Positions 25,238 to 32,209 of a stretch of DNA of 33,877 bases are shown one piece after another. The translations under genes were made by a program, and so were the position numbers. The number at the start of each line of letters is the position of its first letter. Within the stretch, counting starts at the first letter, position 1. Source of the stretch: Sphingomicrobium sp. (GTDB lineage Bacteria; Pseudomonadota; Alphaproteobacteria; Sphingomonadales; Sphingomonadaceae); the NCBI GenBank assembly GCA_030447545.1, contig JAUJOV010000017.1, positions 34,417 through 68,293 of the forward strand, written 5' to 3'. Under the pieces are notes generated by a model. That model saw only the letters and a program-made list of their open reading frames with translations. It did not search any database and was not told where the DNA came from.

Positions 25238-25276
25238 GAGCCCTCACTAACACGCCTTGGTGTGTCGTTAAACCGA

Positions 25277-25815
25277 CTAACGGCTGTAGCGAAGGTCGTC
25301 GGGGTCCGGCTCCTCGCCCGGCGGGCAGTCGACCAGCGATCCGGGCAAGCTCGAAGCTGTGTCCGCCCGGACCATCGCTGCGAGCGCCTTCTCGCGCGCT
25401 TCGGCGTCCGGCGCGGCTTCGGCGAACGGGCCGATCCTGCGCCGGGCAAAGCGCAGCGCGGCGTGGGCCGCCTGCTCCTCGGCAAGTTCGCGCGCCGCGC
25501 CCGAATCCGCTTCCTCGACACCGGCGGCGAGAGCGGTTGTGGCGCAGCCGGCCCGCGCCATAGCCGCGCTCGCACAGCGAGCGCGATTTCGACAGTGCAT
25601 AGGCGGCATCGTCGACCAGGCCGCTGCCTGCAAAACGGCTCACCAGGTCGGCGGGTTCGGCTCCCCGTCCCAGCCGCGCTCGCGCAGCTTGCGCTTGAGA
25701 TAGGAACGCAAGTTTCGCGCGCGTCGTGGCGAAGCGCCCGACGTAGGCAAGCGCCAGCTCGTTGAGCGACTCTTCGCTCAGCGGCGGCCGCTGGCGGGCG
25801 CTTTGGGACTGGCAT
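25277..25815 (-). CDS. recX: RecX-family regulatory protein (frame-disrupted)
   Basis: RecX modulates RecA filaments. The N-terminus reads MPVPKRPPA, then PLSEESLNELALAYVGRFAT, TRAKL (the helix-turn that starts the first RecX repeat), LVSRFAGSGLVDDAAYALSK and RSLCERGYGAGRLRHN, ending RLPAGEEPDPDDLRYSR with TAG at 25277. These match the three-helix RecX repeats with the YVDD/LVDDAAYA motif. Slips lie near 25.79, 25.69, 25.55, 25.44 and 25.36 kb. ATG 25815 is the likely start; a GTG upstream is possible. recA is not adjacent. Divergent from the FAAL gene. Confidence 0.8.
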
Positions 25816-25922
25816 CGGCCCTTTTTGTGCCACAGTCCCCAACCATCAAAAGTAGGCTTCCCGCGTGCAGACGGGCGGCATTGCTCCGGCGGCTGTATTC
25901 GCGGGGCGCGCAAGAACTCAGG

Positions 25923-27690
25923 GTGGGACGCTTGCTCGAAAGAAACTTCACGATCACGGGCGATCTCGCTCCAGCGGGCGCCACTCCGACTTTGGATGGA
26001 CTGCCGGCGCGGCGCCGATTTCGCAACGGTCGGCCAAGCGCTCGACGGCGGCGCAGGCGGCGCGGGCTCAACTTCCACGATGCCCGCGGGCAACTTGTGC
26101 GCCCCTATTCTATTCGGAGTTGCGCGAGGACGCCTGGCTCATGCGCAGCGCTTCATCACGCTCGGCCTGAAGCCCGGCGAGCGCGTCGCGCTGGTCGCCG
26201 AGACCGGCGCCGAGTTCGCCGCCTGTTTCTTCGCCGCCGTCTACGCCGGGTTGTGGCCGGTCCCGCTGCCGCTTCCGACCAGCTTTGGCGGGCGCGAGTC
26301 CTACGTCGAGCAGCTCCGCGTGATGCCCGCAGCTGCGACCCCGCCTTGTTCCTCGCGCTCCTCGAACTTGCCTCCTATGCAGCCGACGCAGCCGAGGAGC
26401 GCGGGATCGACGCGCGCGGCTGGGACAACTTCGAGGAGATCGCGCCGGGCGCCGCCGAGTTTCCGGCTGCCAACCCGGACGAGATCGCCTATCTTCAATA
26501 TTCGAGCGGCTCGACGCGCTTCCCGCACGGGGTGGCGGTCACCCACCGCGCCCTGCTCGACAATTTGCGCGCCCACGGCATCGGGCTGGAGGTCGAGGAC
26601 ACCGACCGCTGCATCTCGGGCTGCCCTGGTATCACGACATGGGGCTGGTCGGCTGCCTGTTCTCGCCGCTGTCGCACCAGGTCTCGGCCGACATCTGAAG
26701 ACCGAGGATTTCGCCCGGCGCCCGCTCGCCTGGCTCGACATGATCAGCCGCAACCTGGGCACCAGCGTCTCCTACTCGCCGACCTTCGGCTACGACATTC
26801 GCGCGCGGCGAATGGTTCCTGCAGACGCGCGCCGAGGACCGCTTCGACCTCGTCGCGCTGGCGGCTCGCCGGCAATGGCGCGGACATGATCCGCCCCGAC
26901 GTGATGCAGGCGTTCGTCGACGCCTTCGCCGACGCAGGGTTCGAGGCGAGCGCCTTCTGCCCCAGCTACGGCCTTGTTGAAGGGACTTGGCCGTCTCCCT
27001 CATGCCTCCGGGCGAAGGGATCAGGCTCGAGCTGGTCGAGGAAAGCGAGCTTTGCGGCGGCGACGATGGGGCGCGCGAGCGCCCGCGGCGGTTCCGCGCG
27101 ATCGTCAACTGCGGCAAGCCGGTGCTCGGGATGCACATCGAGATCCGCTCGGCCGAGGGGCAGCCCCTGCTCGACCGCGCGATCGGCAAGGTGTTCGTCC
27201 GCGGCACGTCGGTGATGGTCGGCTATTTCCGCGATCCGGAGGCGACCACCGCCTGCCTTAGCGACGATGGTTGGCCTGGACACCGGCGACATGGGCTACA
27301 TGTCCAGGGGCTACATCTTCATCGTCGGCCGCGCCAAGGACATGATCATCATCAACGGGCGCAACCACTGGCCGCAGGACATCGAGTGGGCGGTAGAGCA
27401 GCTGCCCGGCTTCAAGTCGGGCGACATCGCCGCCTTCGCGATCACCGGGCCCTCGGGCGAGGAAACGCCCGCGGTCCTCGTCCACTGCCGGGTGTCCGAC
27501 CCCGACGAGCGCGGCCGCCTGCGCGAGGACATCAAGGAGCGCGTCCGAGCGATCACCGGCATCATGCCCGTGGTCGAGCTGGTCCCGCCGCGCTCGTTGC
27601 CGCGCACCAGCTCGGGCAAGCTGTCGCGCACCAGGGCGCGCAACCTCTACCTGTCAGGCGAAATACAACCCGTACGATATTGCCGCTTGA
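25923..27690 (+). CDS. fatty-acyl-AMP ligase (FAAL) (frame-disrupted)
   Basis: Activates fatty acids as acyl-adenylates and usually hands them to an acyl carrier protein. Joined frames give about 589 residues, the FAAL length. Landmarks: HARRFITLGLKPGERVALVA, PVPLPLPTSFGGRESYVEQL, the P-loop-like AYLQYSSGSTRFPHGVAVTH, SYSPTFGYDIRARR (an FAAL trait), AFVDAFADAGFEASAFCPSY, VFVRGTSVMVGYFRDPEATT, LDTGDMGYMSRGYIFIVGRA and KDMIIINGRNHWPQDIEW with the adenylation hinge Asp-Met, and the final Lys in RTSSGKLSRTRARNLYL. The end reads QPYDIAA then TGA at 27690 after one slip. GTG at 25923 is the likely start. No carrier protein, PKS or NRPS gene is in the window. Confidence 0.9.
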
Positions 27691-27805
27691 GCTTGAGCCG
27701 CCGAGCGCAGCAGCGATTGCAAAGCACCGTTAGCAGCGCGAAGAGACGGCGAAAGCCGGACGGCGTGCGAGCAAGCAGCTAAGGCGCGTAGCGAGACACG
27801 TCCGA

Positions 27806-27830
27806 CGTCACGGGATTTACTCCCGTGACG
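27806..27830. terminator. perfect 10-bp hairpin downstream of FAAL
   Basis: CGTCACGGGA, loop TTTAC, TCCCGTGACG, centred between the convergent FAAL gene (ends 27690) and the small minus-strand gene (ends 27842). There is no T-tract on either side, so it could be a bidirectional terminator, an RNA-stability element or a palindromic repeat. The rest of 27691-27841 holds no gene. Confidence 0.5.
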
Positions 27831-27841
27831 GCCCAGCGGGC

Positions 27842-28009
27842 CTACGCGCCCCGCTTCTGCTTTGCCCGCTCGAGCCGCCTCAGCAGCCGGTCCATCTCCT
27901 CCGGCACGCGGTCGTAGCGGCCATCGACCATCTCCGCGCGAGCGGTCCTGATCGGCGGCCGGTCGCCGACCGGCCTGGGCTTCAGATGCTTCCTGGTCTC
28001 GACGTTCAC
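27842..28009 (-). CDS. small basic conserved-looking protein, 55 residues
   Basis: A GTG at 28009 opens a short minus-strand frame ending at TAG 27842. The product (VNVETRKHLKPRPVGDRPPI, then RTARAEMVDGRYDRVPEEMD and RLLRRLERAKQKRGA) is basic and ends in an amphipathic helix with Leu/Arg periodicity, suggesting a coiled coil or nucleic-acid contact. The residue pattern looks protein-like and the frame is uninterrupted. I recognise no family, and the ribosome-binding site is weak (AGGA thirteen bases upstream). Confidence 0.42.
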   Translation of the reverse strand: MNVETRKHLKPRPVGDRPPIRTARAEMVDGRYDRVPEEMDRLLRRLERAKQKRGA

Positions 28010-28167
28010 GGTGTGCTGATCCTGCAGTTGCGCCGGGAAAACCCTCTGAGCCGTGCTGGTTCAAAATGAATCGCAGGAATCTCAGAAACATGGGTTGAAT
28101 TGCTGCCAATTTGCGGCTGCTCGAACCAAGCTCCGCCCCGACGCGTTCTGCTGACGGAGGTGATTGC

Positions 28168-29214
28168 ATGCACGCGCGGCTCAAGCCCCTGTCCGAGCAG
28201 GTCATCGTCATCACCGGCGCGTCGAGCGGCATCGGCCTCGCCACCGCGCGCGAGGCGGTCCGCCGCGGCGCGGCGGTGGTGCTTGTCGCCCGCAACCGGC
28301 TGGCGCTGGACAAGATCGCAAGCGAGCTCGTTTCGGCCAGCGGGCGCGCCGCGGTCTGCGCGGTCGACGTCGCCGAGGAAGGCGCGGCGACGCGCATCGC
28401 TGCAGTCGCGCAGGCCACGTTCGGCGGCTTCGACACCTGGGTCAATTGCGCGGCCGTCTCCGATTACGGCACCATCGAGCAGATCGGCCTCGCCGAGCAC
28501 CGGCGGGTGTTCGAAGTCGACTATTTCGCGATGCTCGCCGGCTGCCTTGTCGGCCTTGCAGCACCTGCGGCCGCGGCGGCGGAGCGATCATCAACCTTGG
28601 CTCCATCCTGTCCGACCGGTCGGTGATCGAGCAGGGCCCGTACAGCGCCGCCAAGCACGCGGTGCGCGCGCTGACCGAGAGCCTGCGGATGGACATCGAA
28701 CGCGAGGGGCTCCCGATCTCTGTCACCCTGATCAAGCCGGGTGGTATCCACACGCCTTTCCCTGAGCACGCCCGCAACCACATGGCCGAGGCACCGCGCA
28801 TCCCGCAGGTGATCTACGGCCCTGGAGCTCGCGGCCGAGGCGATCCTGTTCGCCGCCGAGCACCCACGCCGCCAGCTCTACGTCGGCGGCCAAGGCTTCC
28901 TGCTGTCGCTGCTCGCGCGCCTGTTCCCGCGCGCCACCGACCGGATCATGGAGCTGCCTTCGTCCAGGCCCAGCAGTCGCCTGACGAGCCCGGCGACCCG
29001 ACCGCCCGCGACAATCTCTACGAGCCGAAAAAGGATGGCGAGGTCGAAGGCCAGCAGGACTTCCACGTCCGCCGCAAAGCCGCTTCCTCGAAGCCCAGAA
29101 AACACCCACTCGCCGCCGCAGCCATCGCGACCGCAGCCGCCGGCGCCGCCACCCTCTGGCTCTGGCGACGAGCCCCCACCCCCGCCCTTGCGCGCACCCA
29201 GGCGGGAGGCATAA
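28168..29214 (+). CDS. short-chain dehydrogenase/reductase with C-terminal membrane extension (frame-disrupted)
   Basis: ATG at 28168 is preceded by GGAGG at seven bases. Rossmann motifs: VIVITGASSGIGLATAREAV (TGxxxGIG), VDVAEEGA, WVNCAAVSDYG (NNAG position as N-C-A-A), INLGSILSDRSV with the catalytic Ser, YSAAKHAVRAL with Tyr and Lys, and LIKPGGIHTPF. A long tail follows (LARLFPRATDRIMEL, DNLYEPKKDGEVEG) and then a hydrophobic anchor (LAAAAIATAAAGAATLWLW). SDRs with this tail occur in proteobacteria; their substrates are unknown. Slips lie near 28.56, 28.83, 28.96 and probably 29.2 kb. The TAA at 29214 is the likely end, 12 bases before the tRNA gene. Confidence 0.88.
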
Positions 29215-29226
29215 GTCGCGGGGCAC

Positions 29227-29302
29227 AGGAGTGTAGCTCAGTTGGTAGAGCATCGGTCTCCAAAACCGAGGGTCGTGGGTTCGAGTCCCTCCACTCCTGC
29301 CA
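29227..29302 (+). tRNA. tRNA-Trp (anticodon CCA)
   Basis: Full cloverleaf of 76 bases: acceptor arms AGGAGTG and CACTCCT, D-arm GCTCAGTTGGTAGAGC, anticodon stem TCGGT/ACCGA with loop CTCCAAA (anticodon CCA), T-arm GTGGGTTCGAGTCCCTC, discriminator G and an encoded CCA. It precedes secE-nusG, a common bacterial order. Confidence 0.97.
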
Positions 29303-29385
29303 GCGCCTGAGTGCGCGCGCGCCCGCGTTGCGCAGCGCTGGCGCTTGAACCGGGGCGGCGGGCGCGCTAGATGCAGTGTGTCCGA

Positions 29386-29417
29386 GGTCCGGCGGGAAGC
29401 CCCGCGGACCCGTTTTT
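29386..29417 (+). terminator. intrinsic terminator or attenuator between tRNA-Trp and secE
   Basis: GGTCCG, G, CGGG, loop AAG(C), CCCG, CGGACC, then CG and TTTTT: a GC-rich stem followed by five T. It sits only 24 bases before the secE start, so besides ending the tRNA transcript it could attenuate read-through into secE-nusG. Confidence 0.6.
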
Positions 29418-29440
29418 ATATCTCGAAGAGGCGCGAAAAG

Positions 29441-29635
29441 GTGGCCAAGACCTCCCCGGCGAATTCATGCGGCAGGTCCGCTCGGAAGGCTCCAAGGTCG
29501 TCTGGCCGAGCTGGAACGACACCTTCCGAACCGCGATCATGGTGCTGATCATGACGACTCTGCTGGCGATCTTCTTCTTCGCGGTCGACCTTCTTCAGCA
29601 CGGTCGTACGCTGGCTCCTGAGCCTGATCGCCTGA
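29441..29635 (+). CDS. secE: preprotein translocase subunit SecE (frame-disrupted)
   Basis: The small single-spanning subunit that clamps SecY. From GTG 29441: VAKTSPA, then after one slip near 29.465 kb EFMRQVRSEGSKVVWPSWND (the conserved KVVWPSW amphipathic helix), then TFRTAIMVLIMTTLLAIFFF (membrane segment) and, after a slip near 29.595 kb, FSTVVRWLLSLIA with TGA at 29635. About 64 residues, normal for the short alphaproteobacterial form. It lies between tRNA-Trp and nusG. Confidence 0.9.
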
Positions 29636-29652
29636 TGCCCGTGGACCACTCC

Positions 29653-29687
29653 CCCTCTCCCCACCCTGTCCCGCGATGGGGAGAGGG
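29653..29687. repeat. 11-bp inverted repeat between secE and nusG
   Basis: CCCTCTCCCCA (29653-29663) and TGGGGAGAGGG (29677-29687) pair perfectly around a 13-base loop. Such pyrimidine/purine arms look like a short interspersed palindromic element. A similar CCTCCCC ... GGGGGAGG pair occurs at 22434-22456, at the arsC end. Confidence 0.5.
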
Positions 29688-29707
29688 AGATCAGAACAGG
29701 TAATCCC

Positions 29708-30242
29708 ATGTCCCGCTGGTACATCATCCACGCTTATTCGGGCTTTGAGAACAAGGTGCGCGAGTCGATCCTGTCCGAGGCCGGCCGGATGGGCCTCGAC
29801 ACGCAGGTCGAGGCGGTCGAGGTCCCGACCGAGAAGGTGACCGAGATCCGCCGCGGCAAGAAGGTCACCAACGACCGCAAGTTCTTCCCCGGCTACGTGC
29901 TGGCCAAGCCGACGATGAGTGATCAGGTCTACCACCTGGTAAAGAACACGCCCAAGGTCACCGGCCCTCGGCCCCAACGGCAAGCCCCAGGCGATCAGCG
30001 AGGCCGAGGCCGCGCGCATCCTGTCGACCAAGGAAGAAATGGCCACCGCCGCGCCCAAGCAGAAGATCAGCGTCGACTATGAGATCGGCGATTCTGTGAA
30101 GGTGCTCGACGGGCCGTTCGCGAGCTTCAACGGGCTTGTCGAGGAGCTCGATTTCGACCGCGGGCGGGTGAAGGTGTCGGTGTCGATCTTCGGCCGCGCG
30201 CCTGTGGAGCTGGAGTTCGAGCAGGTCGAACGGGTCAAGTAG
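29708..30242 (+). CDS. nusG: transcription termination/antitermination factor NusG (one frame slip)
   Basis: MSRWYIIHAYSGFENKVRES at the start is the NGN domain, followed by VEVPTEKVTEIRRGKKVTND, KFFPGYVLAKPTMSDQVYHL, and a slip at about 29.97 kb inside the VTGFLGPNGKPQ segment. The C-terminal KOW domain reads YEIGDSVKVLDGPFASFNGL, VEELDFDRGRVKVSVSIFGR and APVELEFEQVERVK. About 178 residues, the usual length. NusG binds RNA polymerase and links it to Rho or ribosomes. Essential in most bacteria, so the single missing base is surely an error. Confidence 0.97.
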
Positions 30243-30262
30243 GAGCCACCGAGCAGCGAGAG

Positions 30263-30280
30263 CGATTGCGCGAGCAATCG
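30263..30280. terminator. hairpin after nusG
   Basis: CGATTGC, loop GCGA, GCAATCG, 21 bases past the nusG stop. It is followed by an AT-richer tgaatttatg but no proper T-run, so terminator function is only possible. It also sits just before the converging MmeI-like remnant. Confidence 0.4.
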
Positions 30281-30285
30281 TGAAT

Positions 30286-30729
30286 TTATGTCGAAGAGAT
30301 GGCGACTACCGGCTGCCGAAGCGGTCGCCACCGCAGCCTCCTCCGTGCCGTTCGCTTGTTTGCCTTCGGCGCTGCTGAGGTCGGCTGGACCAGCGCCTCA
30401 TAAAGCGGAAACAGATGCTCGACCCGCTCTCGCGATCGGATGCGAACGGCCGCCCCCGGTAGAGCTTGTCCACCGCACCATCTAAATCGCTGATGCGCTT
30501 TGCGCAGTTCGGCATAGTGTCCGGATCGTAGAGATCGGCGAGGTTGAGGCGGGCTCGGCAGCGCGCGGGCATCGAGCACGGCCTGCGCCAGCACTTCGAT
30601 TTTCTTCCGCTTCGTCCAGCGCCTCGCAGCAGGCGAGGGTGAAATTGCCGGTCGCGGCGAGCTGGGCGAGGAAGCGGGCGAGCGTGGGCGGTCATCGGCC
30701 GGCTGGCCCGTGGGGAGGTTGCGGACCAT
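30286..30729 (-). pseudogene. C-terminal remnant of an MmeI-type (type IIL) restriction-methylase
   Basis: Joined minus-strand frames read KKIEVLAQAVLDARA, LADLYDPDTMP, ELRKAHQ, DGAVDKLYRGRPFASDRERV and EHLFPLYEALVQPTSAAPKA, which is the C-terminal tail of MmeI-like DNA methyltransferase/endonucleases. Upstream of 30729 (to 30916) there is no continuation with methylase or nuclease motifs, only non-coding sequence, so at most about 145 codons of a gene normally near 900 codons remain. The first 35 codons (MVRNLPTGQPADDRPTLARF, LAQLAATGNFTLACCEALDE) do not match MmeI and may be fused from elsewhere. Frame slips may be sequencing errors, but the truncation looks real. Confidence 0.62.
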
Positions 30730-30916
30730 GGCGATGGTTCGGCAGCGAAGTCCTACTAGTCAAGATTGGGTGAAGAGGGGCGTCACACGAGAACCGGGTG
30801 ACGTCGGGACGTTCCTCGCAGCGCGCCTCGGGCCGCTCGCTCGCGCGCCGGCCGGCACTCGATGGCTCTACGCGCTGCCTGGCCTTTGCTTGCCAGCTTC
30901 CGCTGCGGCATCTCGG

Positions 30917-32209
30917 CTAGAGTTCTCTAGCGAGCGCCACCGGCTCCAGGATGTACTTGCGCTTGCGCACGTTCATCACGGCTTCGACAGGCCGGGGACC
31001 GTCGCTGTGGCCAGCTGTTGCGGGGGCGATCTCGGCCCTGAAATAGGTGCGGCCGGTCTGCTCCTCGGTGAAGCTGTCGGCAGAGATCGTGCGCACCCGG
31101 CCGGTCGGCAGCAGCGGCAGAGTGGTGTCGTGGACGCTGGTGAAGCGCACCTGCGCGGTCTGGTCGATGAACACGTCGTCGGCGTCCTGCGGATTGACCT
31201 GCGCCTGGATGATCAGCATCCGGTTCTGGGGGACGACGTCCATCAGCGTCTGGCCGGGGGCGACGACGCCGCCGACGGTGTGGGTGGTGAGGCCGACGAC
31301 CTGGCCCGAGGCGGGCGCGCGGACCTCAGCCTGCTCGAGCTGCTCGCGGGCGGCGATGAGGCGCGGGAGGACTTCGGACAGGCGCGCCTGCGTGTCGCGA
31401 AGCTCGGTCGCGACCTGCTCCCGCGTGGAGCTGCGGATCGACAGGGCCTGCATTCGGGTCTCGCCCCGGCCTCGCCGGCGCGGGCGATTTCGGACACCAT
31501 TGCGGCTTCGCGGCCCTTGAGGTCGGCGAGCGCGCGTTCGAGGGCGCGGATGCGATTGGCCGAAGCGAAGCCCTTGGCCTCGATTTCCTTGAGGCCGGAG
31601 ATCTCCTCGGACAGCAGGCGCTGCTGGTCGCGCAGTGCGCGGATATCTGCTGCGAGTAGCCGGACTGCTGCTCGCCGAGCTGGCGCGAGCGCTGGCCGAG
31701 CACCGATTCCGCGGCGGTGACGGACGCGGAGCGGGTGCTGAGCTGCGCGCGCTGGAGCTGCGCGCCTGGGCGGCGAGCGGGCGGTCCTCGGGGCGCAGGT
31801 CGGGCGAACTCGGCCGGGACGGGAAAGCTGGTCGGCCGCGCTTTCGGCCATTAGGCGGGCGCGCTGGGCGAGCAGTAGGAGATAGTCGCTGGTCAGCGCG
31901 CGTTCGGTGGCGCGAACGTCGGGGGCGGCCATTTCGACGAGGAGCTGGCCGGCCTCGACCATCACGCCTTCGCGCACGTGGATGGCGGTGACGACCCCGC
32001 CCTCGCGGTGCTGGACCGACTGGCGGTTGCCGGACACGGCGACGACGCCTCGGTGCTCGGGCGCCGGCGTCGAGCGGGGCGACGGCGGCCCAGCCGAGCA
32101 GGACGGCGAAGAACAGGAAGACGATCGCGGCTCCGGCGCGGATGTCGCGGCGGGGGTCGTCGGGCCGGGCTTCGGCCTCGGTCGGGATCATCGGTGCGTG
32201 GACGTTCAT
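30917..32209 (-). CDS. type I secretion periplasmic adaptor (HlyD/PrtE family) (frame-disrupted)
   Basis: Membrane-fusion protein linking the ABC transporter to an outer-membrane TolC-like channel. ATG 32209 follows GGGAGAA. Order of parts: MNVHAPMIPTEAEARPDD cytoplasmic head; IRAGAAIVFLFFAVLLGWAA membrane anchor; lipoyl half GGVVTAIHVREGVMVEAGQL; long coiled coil (ISGLKEIEAKGFASANRIRA, LERALADLKGREAAMVSEIA); second lipoyl half EQAEVRAPASGQVVGLTTHT; and beta-barrel NPQDADDVFIDQTAQVRFTS, YFRAEIA, PVEAVMN. About 430 residues, a normal length. Slips lie near 32.06, 31.79, 31.64, 31.47 and 31.0 kb; the last few residues before the TAG are uncertain. It overlaps the transporter stop (ATGA). Confidence 0.9.
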   Translation of the reverse strand: MNVHAPMIPTEAEARPDDPRRDIRAGAAIVFLFFAVLLGWAAVAPLDAGARAPRRRRRVRQPPVGPAPRGRGRHRHPRARRRDGRGRPAPRRNGRPRRSRHRTRADQRLSPTARPARPPNGRKRGRPAFPSRPSSPDLRPEDRPLAAQARSSSARSSAPAPRPSPPRNRCSASARASSASSSPATRSRYPRTARPAAPAVRGDLRPQGNRGQGLRFGQSHPRPRTRARRPQGPRSRNGVRNRPRRRGRGETRMQALSIRSSTREQVATELRDTQARLSEVLPRLIAAREQLEQAEVRAPASGQVVGLTTHTVGGVVAPGQTLMDVVPQNRMLIIQAQVNPQDADDVFIDQTAQVRFTSVHDTTLPLLPTGRVRTISADSFTEEQTGRTYFRAEIAPATAGHSDGPRPVEAVMNVRKRKYILEPVALAREL

